A stretch of 64,000 nucleotides of DNA, from assembly GCA_958295605.1 (NCBI GenBank), contig OY282503.1:20305705-20369704 (forward strand), given 5' to 3'. How positions within the stretch are numbered: position 1 is the stretch's first letter; each line of letters starts with the position of its first letter. This DNA is from Ajuga chamaepitys. Lineage: Eukaryota > Streptophyta > Magnoliopsida > Lamiales > Lamiaceae. The notes below the pieces were generated by a model. The model worked only from the letters and a program-made list of their open reading frames with translations, did not search any database and was not told the origin of the DNA. The translations under genes were made by a program, and so were the position numbers. This document shows, one piece after another, positions 34,625 through 45,364 of this stretch.

Positions 34625-34942
34625 TTACGTACCTCTAATTCGTTCTTCTTCAATGGATCGACGGGAAATCAGAAATGCTCCGCAAGCTAAATCGCCTTCA
34701 ATGGATCGCGCAATAAATATGTGTTTCCCCGTCGAGAAAACTTCGTCTCTTGAGCTCCGAGAGCGGTGCATTCGACGTGACGCCGAGCCGACGACAGGGA
34801 GACGGCGAGACGACGGCGGCGCGACGGAGGGAGACGACGAGACGACGGCGGCGCGACGGAGGGGAGAAGCTGCTAGGGTTTGGGCTTTTTTTACTGATGG
34901 TGAAAGTCTGTAAAACGGTGAAAGTGAAATCCTAAAATCCAA
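34625..34942 (-). CDS. GC-rich 5' ORF of CACTA-2, unidentified
   Basis: A 105-residue frame MDFRISLSPFYRLSPSVKKA... lies just inside the 5' terminus in an unusually GC-rich patch (34750-34870) with repeated 'gacgacggcggcgcgacgg'. CACTA-1 has a comparable GC-rich patch at the same place (11790-11935). I favour a promoter/5' leader with chance open frames over a protein, but a first exon is possible. Confidence 0.3.
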   Translation of the reverse strand: MDFRISLSPFYRLSPSVKKAQTLAASPLRRAAVVSSSPSVAPPSSRRLPVVGSASRRMHRSRSSRDEVFSTGKHIFIARSIEGDLACGAFLISRRSIEEERIRGT

Positions 34943-35036
34943 AATGCGTTTTTGTTTTTGTTTTTGGAGAATAAAAAAAAAATTAAAGAAAAATTATTGT
35001 TTTAAAAAAAAAAAAAAAAGTGAAAAAATAGATCAG

Positions 35037-35198
35037 CTGAACAACAACGGGACTACAACAACGGCTAAGAATAACCGTTGTTGTTCAGCGAATTGTCAAA
35101 CAAAACAACAACGGTTTTAGAAACAACAACGGTTGCTTTTTAATAGACAACGGTTTTGAAGGAAAACCGTTGTCTTTTGGCCGTTGTTGTTTAGCAGA
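35037..35198. repeat. CACTA-2 5' subterminal repeats
   Basis: Copies of ACAACAACGG and AACCGTTGTT in inverted pairs adjoin the terminus at 35210. Motif order parallels 11500-11652 of CACTA-1. Confidence 0.85.
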
Positions 35199-35213
35199 TT
35201 TCTTGTAGTGATA

Positions 35214-36439
35214 AATAAGCTACCTGTAAAAAGTGTGAAAGTTTGAATTCTCCATACATGCAACAACCGCCACTTCTTTTTTCGAAAAGACTTGTCTTGT
35301 TCTTATAAATTGGGAGCTCCTCATTCATAATTTTATTATGCATCTCAATATTCTCGGGATATAGAATATCCAAATAATCAATAACCGCAATAGCAAAATC
35401 GTGATTCAAATGTATATGAGGATCCCGATAATCGCAGAATGGACTCAAGAGGTACATTGTCAAATGAACTGGACTAGCGAGCCTGTCTTGGTAATTCTGG
35501 GCAATGTTTTTGAAGGGAACTTTAACCTCCTCCTTTGCCTTCATAAGCTCACCATTCACAAAACTCATAGACGACTTCTTGTCACCATCAACGATTCGGA
35601 GCACTCTCACCAACGACCCTAAGACTTTTAGACACAAGGAAACACCATTCCAGAAACCCATGCTCAACACTGTTGTGTAACTTACCTTCCCTTTGGCCGT
35701 CTTTGAAAATTTGCATTGTTCCCACTCAGTGTTAGTAAACATCACCCTCAACTGGGCCCTTTTCTCAGATAGGCTCTACAAAGATAGAAACGCCAATGCA
35801 AATCTAGTCACTCCCGGCCTCACTATGTCCCTGTTCTTTGTGTGTACCCTCATCATTACCCAATTTTTATGGTGTGCATAGATGAAGATGATCAATGCCT
35901 TAGCCCGATCAATGGCCTTCTTGAACCTTGGTTGGTTAGCGATGGCTTCAAGCATAAGGTTCATTGAATGAGCAGCACATGAGGTCCAAAAGATTAAAGG
36001 CTTATTTACCTTCAACAACTTTGCGGTTGCCATGTTGTTCGAGGCATTGCCAGTTACTATTTGAACAACCTTCTCCAAACCAACCTGTTATTCATCATAT
36101 AAATTCAAAACCAAGATTTTTTTTTTATTATCACAAAAAATTTAAATAAATAATGCATAGGCATTATTGAATATAAATATAAGAACTAAAGAACATAACT
36201 TTAGTAGAGACTAGAGAAAAGAAAAATAACTGACCAACCTCTTGAATGCACTTCTCAACATATATAGTCGTGGATTACTTGGCTTGTATGTGCAATGTCC
36301 GAGGAGTCTCTAGATGAAATAAACACAGTGCCTAATCTAGAATTCACACACAAGTTCATGATACTCCTGTTTCTACCACTCCAAGCATCAGTCATAATCG
36401 AGCACCCATTTTTTACCATTCTTCTTCATGTGGCTTTAG
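35214..36439 (-). pseudogene. hAT transposase, middle part (piece 2 of 3)
   Basis: The minus strand from 36439 gives a DUF659 region: GCSIMTDAWSGRNRSIMNLC, then VGLEKVVQIVTGNASNNMAT (two exon parts), IFWTSCAAHSMNLMLEAIAN, RDIVRPGVTRFALAFLSL and the helical core ending PENIEMHNKIMNEELPIY with GEFKLSHFLQ near 35240. The SIMTDAW and TGNASNN blocks hold conserved acidic positions of the hAT catalytic region. A stop follows LSL at 35776 and there are other lesions. It is bounded by CACTA-2 on one side and the Athila-like element on the other. Confidence 0.87.
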
Positions 36440-36444
36440 TGACT

Positions 36445-38000
36445 TGATACACGTTAATTATGCATGTATTTAGGTAGATTTAGAATCATATTTTATATCA
36501 TTTACGTGCATATTTGACCGGCATTTAATTATATTAATAATATTTGGGTCATTTGACGTGTTTCGACTTGTTTTGAAGTTAATTAGGTACTTTTATTCCA
36601 TTTGGATGAAGTCCGAAGAAGAAACAAGTCAAATAGGGTTAAAACGGATAAAAAGGGAGTTAAAGGAGTCAAAGGGTTAACATGGCCGCGTCAAATATGG
36701 ACACGGCCGCGTCAAAAATGGCCTAGAACATGTAAAAACACACTGCCAACCAACACGGCCGCGTCAATAACCAACACGGCCGCGTCAGAATTGAGCCAAA
36801 ACTGAAATTTTCTGTCAGCTTGACACACGTAAAGTATTTTGGCCATATCTTGAGATCTACAACTCCGATTGAGGTGCAATTGGTGGCGTTAGAAAGCTGA
36901 TTCAAAGGGCTACAACGTTGCCTGAAATCCCAAAAATAACCGGAAGACCCTAAAAAATGGCTTGGAAGTCAGACTTGAAAATCTGCCTGAGCGAAACCGA
37001 CGCGACCGCGTCACAAGGCTAACACGGCCGTGTCAAAAAGGCTTTCCTACGAGAATTTCCTAATTTTAATAGGATTTTGATCCTATATTCCTAGAGATTC
37101 GTCCCCAACTCTATAAAAACGACCCCAAGCTCTAGAAATCAGGGGAATCAAATAGAGAACATAAAAAAACATCAATTATATCATCATTCTACCTAGAAGA
37201 AGTCTTGGAGGACAAAGAAGACGAAGATCATCGAGACGGATTCATCCGGGTTTAGTCGTTCTTTCCTAGTGTAATCTTTTACAATGTTTTTCGTAGAATT
37301 TTGTATTGGATTATTGCTAGGCATGAGTAGCTAAGCTATTCGTGTCCTAAGGTTAGAGAGTAGGGATTATTATGACAATATTTTGATTATGATTTAATTT
37401 ATTAATTCCCTTGGTTATGTGTTTATCTCTATGTTTGTGCTTATAACTAGATTTAGCTTGATCACCTAGATTTAGTAATTTAGTTTAGCAATTCCGCTTC
37501 GAGAGGAGGGAATCGTTATCAGACTTATGACATAGAGCGCAGTTGTGTATGACTGTGTAGGCCATGGCTTAGGATCGTTTGGGAGTTATTAGGTTTAATT
37601 GACTCGAGAGGGTAATTAGCTTAATTAATCAACGGTTTAATCACTTCGAGAGAAGGGTTAGATTATTGTCGTGCCGCCTAATAAACACTAGAATTGGTAA
37701 ATTTACAGGTTAATCATATTCAACATTGAAGTAATATCCTGAAATCGAGGCCCTATGATACCTTTCTCATTGATTGTTAGTTCTTTTTGTTTGCCAAGTC
37801 ATAAGTAACATAGTTATTCGTGAAAGTCCTCAGTTTTTGTTAAAATCAACATTTTACAACCTAGTATCTAGTTAGGACATTCCTAGAGTATTGAGGTATC
37901 AAACTACCTAAAACTATTCCTTGTGGGATCGACCTTGATAATCGTTACTACACCTACATCCGTACACTTGCGGAACACTAGGTTAGAAACCGACGTGTCA
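36445..38000 (+). repeat. 5' LTR (1556 bp)
   Basis: Starts TGATACACG and ends ACGTGTCA. U3 holds three palindrome pairs (36679-37034). TATAAAAA is at 37112, followed by the presumed start region 'agctctagaaatcagggga'. The long R/U5 ends TTGTGGGATCGACCTTGAT... before the primer site. Confidence 0.93.
36679..37034. promoter_or_regulatory. paired GACACGGCCGTGTC palindromes in 5' LTR U3
   Basis: Six sites, measured at the GGCC core: 36684/36705 (21 bp), 36757/36778 (21 bp), 37004/37026 (22 bp). The first two pairs are 73 bp apart. Forms include GACACGGCCGCGTC and GACGCGACCGCGTC. The last site ends 78 bp before the TATA box. In the 3' LTR the same sites lie at 43330/43351, 43403/43424 and 43650/43672. 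Confidence 0.65.
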
Positions 38001-38006
38001 AGTTTT

Positions 38007-38023
38007 TGGCGCCGTTGCCGGGG
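38007..38023 (+). other. primer-binding site, tRNA-Asp
   Basis: TGGCGCCGTTGCCGGGG is complementary to the 3' end of plant tRNA-Asp (CCCCGGCAACGGCGCCA), the primer used by Athila-lineage elements. It begins six bases after the LTR. Confidence 0.92.
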
Positions 38024-38178
38024 AATAGGATTTAGCGCTTAGTTTTTATCTTGAAAAATAGGAGGAAACTAAACTAGATTTTATTTTTTTTGTAATTTTA
38101 ATTTAACTTTCGTTTTTATTTTTTGGTTAATTTCATTGTTACGCGGTAGTTATTGTTTTTGGTGTTTCCAGGCTTCGC

Positions 38179-40650
38179 ATGCACACCAGATCAAAAGGGA
38201 AAGAAACCCTTCTTCCTTTCGATCTAGAAATTGAAGCGACAGCTCGAAGACACCGAACTAGAAGGAATTTCGCGTCTGAGATGGAGAACCCACCACAGTA
38301 TCCGAATCTGATGACGCTCTTAACAGAGTACTGACAGCTCTGGCACGCTTGGATGATCGAGTCACTAATATACAGCAGCAGCTACCTCCACAAGGGCCAC
38401 AGCTGCAACAACAACACGACCCAATTCAGATAGAACCAGCTGCAGGTGATGAAGATGACAGTTCTATTAGTGACTGCCTGAAGCCTAGTCCAAATCAGCA
38501 GGCAGGAGGAGTACAACCTCCACCACTCAATGCCAACAATTTCGAGCTGAAGCCTGCACTAATCAACATAGTGCAGCAAAACTAGTATGGGGGAAGTGCT
38601 TTGGAGGATCCGAATGTGCATCTGATCAAGTTTCGCAGATTGGCCGACACAATTAAGATAAATCATGTGCCGCACGAGCAGGTCAAGATGAGGTTGTTCC
38701 CTTTCTCACTGAAGGAAAGAGCACTACAGTGGTTCAATTCATTGGAAGATATTACAAGCTGGGAGGACCTGAGTACTTCTTGTCTGTTGAAGTATTTTCT
38801 ACCGAGCAAGATGCTAGACCTGCAGAATCAGATCAACCAGTTCAAGCAATTGGACCAAGAGCCATTCGGAGAGGCTTGGGAGCGATTCTGGGATCTTATC
38901 CGGAGTTGCCCTCAACATGGTTTTACCAAGAAGCAGCAAGTGTGCAAGTTCTACAATGATCTACTTGCTCCGACTAGAAACCAGGTGGATGCAGCTGCAG
39001 GTGGTAGTTTGATGGAGAAGTCAGTGAGGATGGCATTCTCAATCCTAGACGCTATGGCCAGAACAAGCTACCAATGGACGAATGAGAGAAACATGCCAAG
39101 GAAAGTGGCGAATGTAATGAAAGTCGAGCCACTCAATAATGAGCCAATTGAAAAGCTCACATCACAGTTGACAGCCTTGACGAGTCAGGTAAATTTACTA
39201 ACTAGTCTGATGTTAGCACAACAGCCAGAGGGTCAGGAAGAAGTTCAAGACGTAAACTTTGTGAATCAACGAAACTTCAACAATTTCCAGAATAATCAGC
39301 CTAGGTACAATAAGTACCCTCAGAATCAGAACCATTAGAACTTCTCGTATGGTAACTCGCAAAATACACTTAATCCGCCACCCGGATTTATTGTTACGAA
39401 TGGGATAATTCATGAGGGCACAAAGCCCACACAAGAGGAGATTGACCAGTCTCAGTTCGCTAAATATGACGAGAAAATAGCTCAGTTGGAGAAGAAAGTA
39501 GATGGAAAATTTATCAACCTAAACAAGCATATTACTGGGCAAGGGGCAGACATCAAGAGGCTCGAGAACACATTAGTTCAGACTCAAGCAAGCATTGGTG
39601 AATTGTCATCAAACATGAGCCAATTGATAAAGATTGTAGGGGCTCAACACAAGCAGGGCCAATATCCGAGTGATTCCATGGTTAATCCGAGGGAGCACTG
39701 TAATGTTGTGAAGCTAGAGGAGCAAAAAGATGCTGTGAACTCAAGTGAGGTTCAAGAAACCAAAGCAGACGAACCAGCATATGTGCCTCCACCGGCATAT
39801 GTACCTCCTCCTCCATTTCTTCAAGCACTGAATAGAAGGAAGATGGCATCTAGTGGCGAAAATGGTACTATGAGCACGAAGGACCATGAAGCAAAGAAAT
39901 CAAGCGAGAAAGTAAAAAACATTGAGAAGGAGGAAGTCAATACCATCATAGATAAGAAAATTTCATCTCCTATTCTTGATGAATCTTTTGATTTTTGTTT
40001 TAAAAATTCATTCTTTGCTAACCTTGATCCTTTAGAGCGATCTAGCGTTGTTGTTGTGAAACAGGAACCATTAAAGGAGAGAATCCAAGATAGGGAGGTA
40101 ACCAAGAAGAGGAAGGATGAAAAAGAGACAACGAAGAAGAAACCGAGCAGCCCCAAAAAGAGCGCAAACATAAGCATGAAACCAAAAAGAGCAACAAAGG
40201 CAAAAGATCCAGGGAGTTTTACTATTTCTTGCTCAATTGGTAGTCATAAGTTTCAAAATGTCATGTGTGATTTGGGGTCTAGCATAAATTTGATGTCTCT
40301 TAAGCAGTATAGACAATTAGGATTAAGGGAGATTAAACGATCCTTTACTACTATCCAATTGGCAGATGGATCTTCGTTAACGCCATCGGGAGTAGCAGGA
40401 TATAGTGGTGAGAGTGTTAAATTTTGAATTCCCTAGTGATTTCTTAGTTGTCGACATGAAAGGGAATGATGAATTTCCTTTTATCTTATGACGACCTTTC
40501 TTGGCGACTAGCCAAGCACTTATAGATGTGCCTAAAGGGGAGTTGATTTTTCGTGTTCAAAATGAAACCATCACCCTCCCAATACATAAGACGGGTCTAA
40601 GGGGTAGGCATAATTGTAGCATTGTTTATACTACCCAAGCTTCTATAAGA
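38179..40650 (+). pseudogene. gag-protease of Athila-like element
   Basis: Starts MHTRSKGKETLLPFDLEIEA (38179). One frameshift follows near 38330, an in-frame TAG at 38583, then EDPNVHLIKFRRLADTIKI...VPHEQVKM...ERALQWFNSLEDITSWEDL...EPFGEAWERFWDLIRSCPQH (gag). There is a TAG at 39336 and then a coiled-coil/linker with a proline-rich block (PAYVPPPAYVPPPPF). The protease region at 40225-40380 has the CDLGSSINLMS active-site motif (DLGSS in place of D[ST]G[AS]). After a frameshift near 40427, EFPFIL-stop-RPFLAT and ALIDVPKGELIFRV follow. Gag would package RNA; the copy is broken at four or more places, so it cannot make a full polyprotein. Confidence 0.88.
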
Positions 40651-43074
40651 AATCTACACACCCCACATAGCTCATTAATTGCTCTTAAATTACCAAACTC
40701 AGGGTGGTTGGAAAATGGTTAATAAAGAAAAGAACGTCCGGCTGATGACGTAAAACAAAGCGCTTGTCGGGAGGCAACCCGATGTTTATCGTTTTTATTT
40801 TTATTTTTATTTTATTTCAATTATTTCGTTAAGTTTTAAGTTATTTCTTGTGTTCTTTTTAGTGTTTAATATTTTTAGGAATCAACATGGACGAGTGTTG
40901 CAAGAAACAGGCGTCGAAAAGACGGAAAATCACGAAGGAACAACATGGCCGCGTCACAAGCAGGACACGGCCGTGTCAAAAAGTGCCTCAAAAGCATGCT
41001 GAAAACTGGGAAGTAACATGGCCGTGTCGAAAGACGGATGCGGCCGCGTCAAAGTGGCTCAAACGCAACACGGCCGCGTCACACAAATGACACGGCCACG
41101 TCAAAAGTGTTCTCTAGACGCGAATCAGCGCTATAAAGTAACACGGCCGCGTCACATGCTGGACGCGGCCGCGTCAAAATCGGCTCAAAAACTCAACTTT
41201 TGGCTCAAATGTGACACGGCCGTGTCAAAACTTCAACACGGCCGTGTCAGTACCTCAGCAGCTTAAAAAATGCAAAACTCAGGGCTTGATGCGGAGACGG
41301 TAGAAACAGATTCAGTAGGAGACGATGGCACGATTTCGGAGCTAGTAGGGGTTTCAAAACTCCACCGCCGCCACAATGATTTGTAAGTTAGCACCAAGGA
41401 GTACCACGTTTTTCCTCCAAACATTGGCTTTCAGCCAAGTTTGGGGGAGGGGGTGTACCGTGGGACGTCTTGGCAGCTATATTTATAGTTTTGCTGCTAT
41501 TTCTCCTTTTAGTTGATCGATCGGTTGATTTGCTTGCTGTTTGATAATAGTGGTTAATTGTGGGTCTGTGAGCCCATTTATCTGTTTTATTGGTGTTGTT
41601 GGGTCTGTGAGCCCAAGTTAATTATATTTCGTTTCCATGTTGAGTTTTAGGAGTCTAGGGTCTAGAGTCTTATTAGTATTTTAGGGTTTAGAGTCAGTAA
41701 GAATGAGATAAACCGGAGAAGTTAATAGGTTACAAGTGAAAAAAAGAGAACAATAGGGAAAGATGGATGATGAAAGGTTAATGGTGAGATGATTTTGAGA
41801 AGTAGATGAAAAAAATGGCACATAATAGAGCATGAGAGGTGTTTTGAGACGAAATTGAGCTTAAACTTAGAATATTCAATCAAAATTAACCTTGTGAGAA
41901 TTTGAGCCTAATTATACTCCTATTTTCGGAGTAATATACTTTCTTTCGGTGTGAATTTGATTGAATATGTGTATTAGTCTCTAGAACTTGCCTTGAGTCT
42001 TTACTGTGAATATGTCAAGTATATGTTGTGATTTAGGAAATGATCTTAGGCGTTGTTGTTTAAACCTATTTTGAGCCGTAAAAATTACCCTTTGTACCAA
42101 AAGTTCACGTTTTATCACTAGTTAGCCCACTTGAGCCTTATAGCCTTATTTATTCATAACCTAACAATGTCAGTCGAAACCTTTTGATTTATCTCTTTTG
42201 GCCCTAATCGGATTAATCAAGTTAGAGGGAGGAGAATTGGAAGGAATTTTGGGTGAACAATTTGTGGGAAGAAATGAGAGAACTAGTGGATATTCCAAAG
42301 ATGAAGGGAACAAAAAAGAAAGGATACGTGAAAAACAAGGAAGAATAGCCTCTTCTAATCGGAAAAAAGAAAAAAGGAAAAATGTGGAAAAAGAAAAGAA
42401 AAAGTTTGTTTTTGTATATTCTTTGTTTAGTACTTTTGAGAAGAGGCTATAAAATAAAGTGCTTAAATTGTGAATTTGATTAGAACAGTCGGGTAGTCCC
42501 AAAAATGTGGTACCCACACAAATGAAAAGCACTTAAGTTGTACGGACTTTTGAAGGTGAAGAAGTCACTTTGCAGGGTGATTTGCTGAGATTTGAAGAGT
42601 GAGGCTAAGTGATTATATTGAGGGGTAGTCGGGTTAGACGTAACTTGATTAGTCCAATGAATAGTCACTTATATCCAAATGTATCCCACCTTACCTTAAG
42701 CCCACATTACAACCAAAAGAAAGACTTTTTTGATCCTTTGTCACACGTATCGAGTACGAGGTCTGGTTTAGACGATTGGCAAGCATATGGTAGGCTTTGC
42801 ATATAATTCAATATGTGTGGAAATTATTTTAGCCTAAACACTTGAGAGATGAGTGGAACACTTACCCGGTGAGAGTTGAATAATTCGAAAGTTCAAAGTC
42901 TCGAGATTAGTTGATTTTTGCGTTATCACATATGCTCAAATAAATTATGTTGCCTAGTTGTTTTAAGATAAAATCCGACTGAAACTGAATTCATCGTCTA
43001 ATCGCCCTAAACAAATGCATAATCACTTGTATTCTTTGTGTCTTTTGTTATGTTGTTCGGGACGAACAACAGTT
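40651..43074 (+). other. post-pol noncoding region of the Athila-like element
   Basis: Begins after the collapsed pol: CCGGCTGATGACGTAAAACA and GGGAGGCAACCC, a text usually found just after integrase in this lineage. It contains the palindrome array (40942-41253), two TTTGGGGGAGG purine tracts (about 41440) and two GGGTCTGTGAGCCC copies (41564, 41610). No env-like frame is evident. Confidence 0.6.
40942..41253. repeat. internal palindrome array, 73-bp tandem
   Basis: Ten GGCC-core sites in five pairs, each exactly 22 bp apart: 40947/40969, 41020/41042, 41072/41094, 41145/41167, 41218/41240. Pair starts are spaced 73, 52, 73 and 73 bp. Perfect forms include GACACGGCCGTGTC and GACGCGGCCGCGTC. 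It is the same motif family as in the LTR U3, now inside the element. Confidence 0.75.
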
Positions 43075-43090
43075 TAAGTTTGGGGGATTT
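43075..43090 (+). other. polypurine tract before 3' LTR
   Basis: AAGTTTGGGGGATTTT directly precedes the 3' LTR start TGAATTACG. Confidence 0.75.
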
Positions 43091-44645
43091 TGAATTACGT
43101 TAATTATGCATGTATTTAGGTAGATTTAGGATCATATTTTATATCATTTACGTGCATATTTGACCAGCATTTATTTATATTAATAATATTTAGGTCATTT
43201 GACGTGTTTTGACTTGTTTTGAAGTTAATTAGGTATTTTTATTCCATTTGGATGAAGTTCGAAGAAGAAACAAGTCAAATAGAGTTAAAACGGATGAAAA
43301 GGGAGTTAAAGGAGTCAAAGGGCCAACACGGCCGCGTCAAATATGGACACGGCCACGTCAAAAGTGGCCTAGGACATGTAAAAACACACTGCCAACCAAC
43401 ACGGCCGCGTCAATAACCAACACAGCCGCGTCAGAATTGAGCCAAAACTGAAGTTTTCTATCAGCTTGACACACGTATAGTATGTTGGCCATATCTTGAG
43501 ATCTACAACTCCGATTGAGGTGCAATTGGTGGCGTTAGAAAGCTGATTCAAAGGGCGACAACGTTGCCTGAAATCCCAAAAATAACCGGAAGACCCTAAA
43601 AAATGGCTTGGAAGTCAGACTCGAAAATCTGCCTGAGCGAAACCGACGCGGCCGCGTCACAAGGCCAACATGGCCGTGTTAGAAAGGCTTTCCTACGAGA
43701 ATTTCCTAATTTTAATAGGATTTTGATCCTATCTTCCCAGACATTCGTCCCCAACTCTATAAAAAGGACCCCAAGCTCTAGAAATCAGGGGAATCAGATA
43801 GAGAACATAAAAAAACATCAATTATATCATCATTCTACCTAGAAGAAGTCTTGGAGGACAAAGAAGACGAAGATCATCGAGACGGATTCATCCGGGTTTA
43901 GTCGTTCTTTCCTAGTGTAATCTTTTACAATGTTTTTCGTAGAATTTTGTATTGGATTATTGCTAGGCATGAGTAGCTAAGCTATTCGTGTCCTAGGGTT
44001 AGAGAGTAGGGATTATTATGAAAATATTTTGATTATGATTTAATTTATTAATTCCGTTCTTATGTTTTTATCTCTATGTTTGTGCTTATAACTAGATTTA
44101 GCTTGATCACCTAAATTTAGTAATTTAGTTTAGCAATTCCGCTTCGAGAGGAGGGAATCGTTATCAGACTTATGACATAGAGCACAGTTGTCTATGACTG
44201 TGTAGGCCATGGCTTAGGATCGTTTGGGAGTTATTAGGTTTAATTGACTCGAGAGGGTAATTAGCTTAATTAATCAACGGTTTAATCACTTCGAGAGAAG
44301 GGTTAGATTATTGTCGTGCCGCCTAATAAACACTAGAATTGGTAAATTTATAGGTTAATCATATTCAACATTGAAGTAATATCCTGAAATCGAGGCCCTA
44401 GGATACCTTTCTCATTGATTGTTAGTTCTTTTTGTTTGTCAAGTCATAAGTAACATAGTTATTCATGAAAGTCCTCAGTTTTTGTTAAAATCAACCTTTT
44501 ACAACTTAGTATCTATTTAGGACATTCCTAGAGTATTGAGGTATCAAACTACCTAAAACTATTCCTTGTGGGATCGACCTTGATAATCGTTACTACATCT
44601 ACATCCGTACACTTGCGGAACACTAGGTTAGAAAATTACGTGTCA
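43091..44645 (+). repeat. 3' LTR (1555 bp)
   Basis: A near-identical copy of 36445-38000 with scattered substitutions and very few indels. Ends ACGTGTCA, followed by the TGACT duplication. TATAAAAA is near 43759. Confidence 0.93.
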
Positions 44646-44650
44646 TGACT

Positions 44651-45364
44651 CCTAGGTCTTTTCCACCTCTTTTTTCCAAAAAGGACTCACTCAATTCATA
44701 TCTTGTAGGAGGCTTACACCATTTTCCGTATGGACCGATAGCCGCGAACATCCTTTTGGAACTATCCAGCTCAAAGGCATGAAAAGGAATGCCTACTTCA
44801 TATGCCCACGTACAAAACATACATACTCCTTACCCTATCTAGCCTTTCTTTGTCAATTGGCTCTTTGATGCCTTGCTCGTGCATATTCTTTCCCAAATTT
44901 GATGTTTCCTCAAGATTGATTCGGTAGTAAACTTATCCATCGGGCCACTGGAATTTTTAGATTTAGACCCAACATACTCCCTCATTGATATGTCTTCCAC
45001 CATATCATTAGTAACCATATTATCAATGTTCACTTCTGCTCTTATCTCATCATCTTCTTTCATATTACCCCTTCTTCTTTCTCTTCGCATCATTGATTGC
45101 ATTTCTACACTTAATCTAATCCTCTTTGGTGGAGTTCGGACATGCAACAACATTTTCGGTAGCGCCTGCTATGTGTTGTTTCATCCTATGAACCCCTCCA
45201 TATATAGGTTTCTCGCAGAGGATGCATTTCATCCTATCCAACTTATTTGGATCAATTAAAACTGCATATTCCCACCCCACGTCATCTGAATTTCCTTTAG
45301 GTGAGTAATTTGAGGTTACGGATTGAGAAACACTATCTGATGCAGTAGTTGAAGAAGCTGCCAT
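44651..45364 (-). pseudogene. hAT transposase, N-terminal part (piece 1 of 3)
   Basis: Starts MAASSTTASDSVSQSV (45364), then a BED zinc finger: VGWEYAVLIDPNKLDRMKCI with CxxC (CILCEKPI) and H...H (GVHRMKQHI), ending NVVACPNSTKED. After a frame change it reads KRIRLSVEMQSMMRRERRR, SSGPMDKF and then WAYEVGIPFHAFELDSSKRM, RMFAAIGPYGKWCKPPTRYE (44815-44690), the block that usually precedes DUF659. The Athila-like element cuts it at 44650; reading resumes at 36439 with GCSIMTDAW. It is a pseudogene. Confidence 0.88.

Larger units (their letters stand above)
21649..35210 (-). mobile_element. CACTA-2: large CACTA element with transposase genes
   Basis: A 13562-bp element, transcribed on the minus strand. 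Its 5' end at 35210 reads CACTACAAGAAATCTGCTAA (minus), and its 3' end at 21649 reads CACTACAACAATTCTGTAAA (plus). It is flanked by a perfect ATA duplication (21646-21648 and 35211-35213). Both ends hold AACCGTTGTT arrays shared with CACTA-1. It encodes a TNP2 transposase (29562-26201) and a Transposase_24/Ulp1-type gene (25970-22628). Later insertions inside it include a LINE fragment (30848-31340) and a MITE (33449-33818). It sits in a hAT transposase gene. It looks nearly complete; one frameshift in TNP2 may have disabled it. Confidence 0.93.
36445..44645 (+). mobile_element. Athila-like gag-only LTR retrotransposon
   Basis: A complete 8.2-kb element with LTRs 36445-38000 and 43091-44645, flanked by a perfect TGACT duplication (36440-36444 and 44646-44650). 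It has a tRNA-Asp primer site, a polypurine tract, a gag-protease frame and the post-pol text GGGAGGCAACCCGATG (40770). Reverse transcriptase, RNase H and integrase are absent; gag-protease runs almost straight into the post-pol leader. It would depend on a full-length relative. LTRs are very similar by eye with scattered differences, so insertion is not very recent. It splits the hAT gene. Confidence 0.93.

Noticed and set aside
34653..34935. Arg-rich plus-strand ORFs near the CACTA-2 end
   Set aside because: Arise from a GC-rich repeated GACGACGGCGGCGCGACGG leader; strand opposite to the element genes.
40942..41253. CRISPR-like array of palindromic repeats
   Set aside because: Plant nuclear DNA inside an LTR element; units are paired 14-mers in a degenerate 73/52-bp tandem, without uniform repeats, unique spacers or cas genes.
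42170..42532. Minus-strand Phe/Ser-rich ORF in the Athila-like element
   Set aside because: Complement of a purine-rich (AAG/GAA) stretch in noncoding post-pol sequence.
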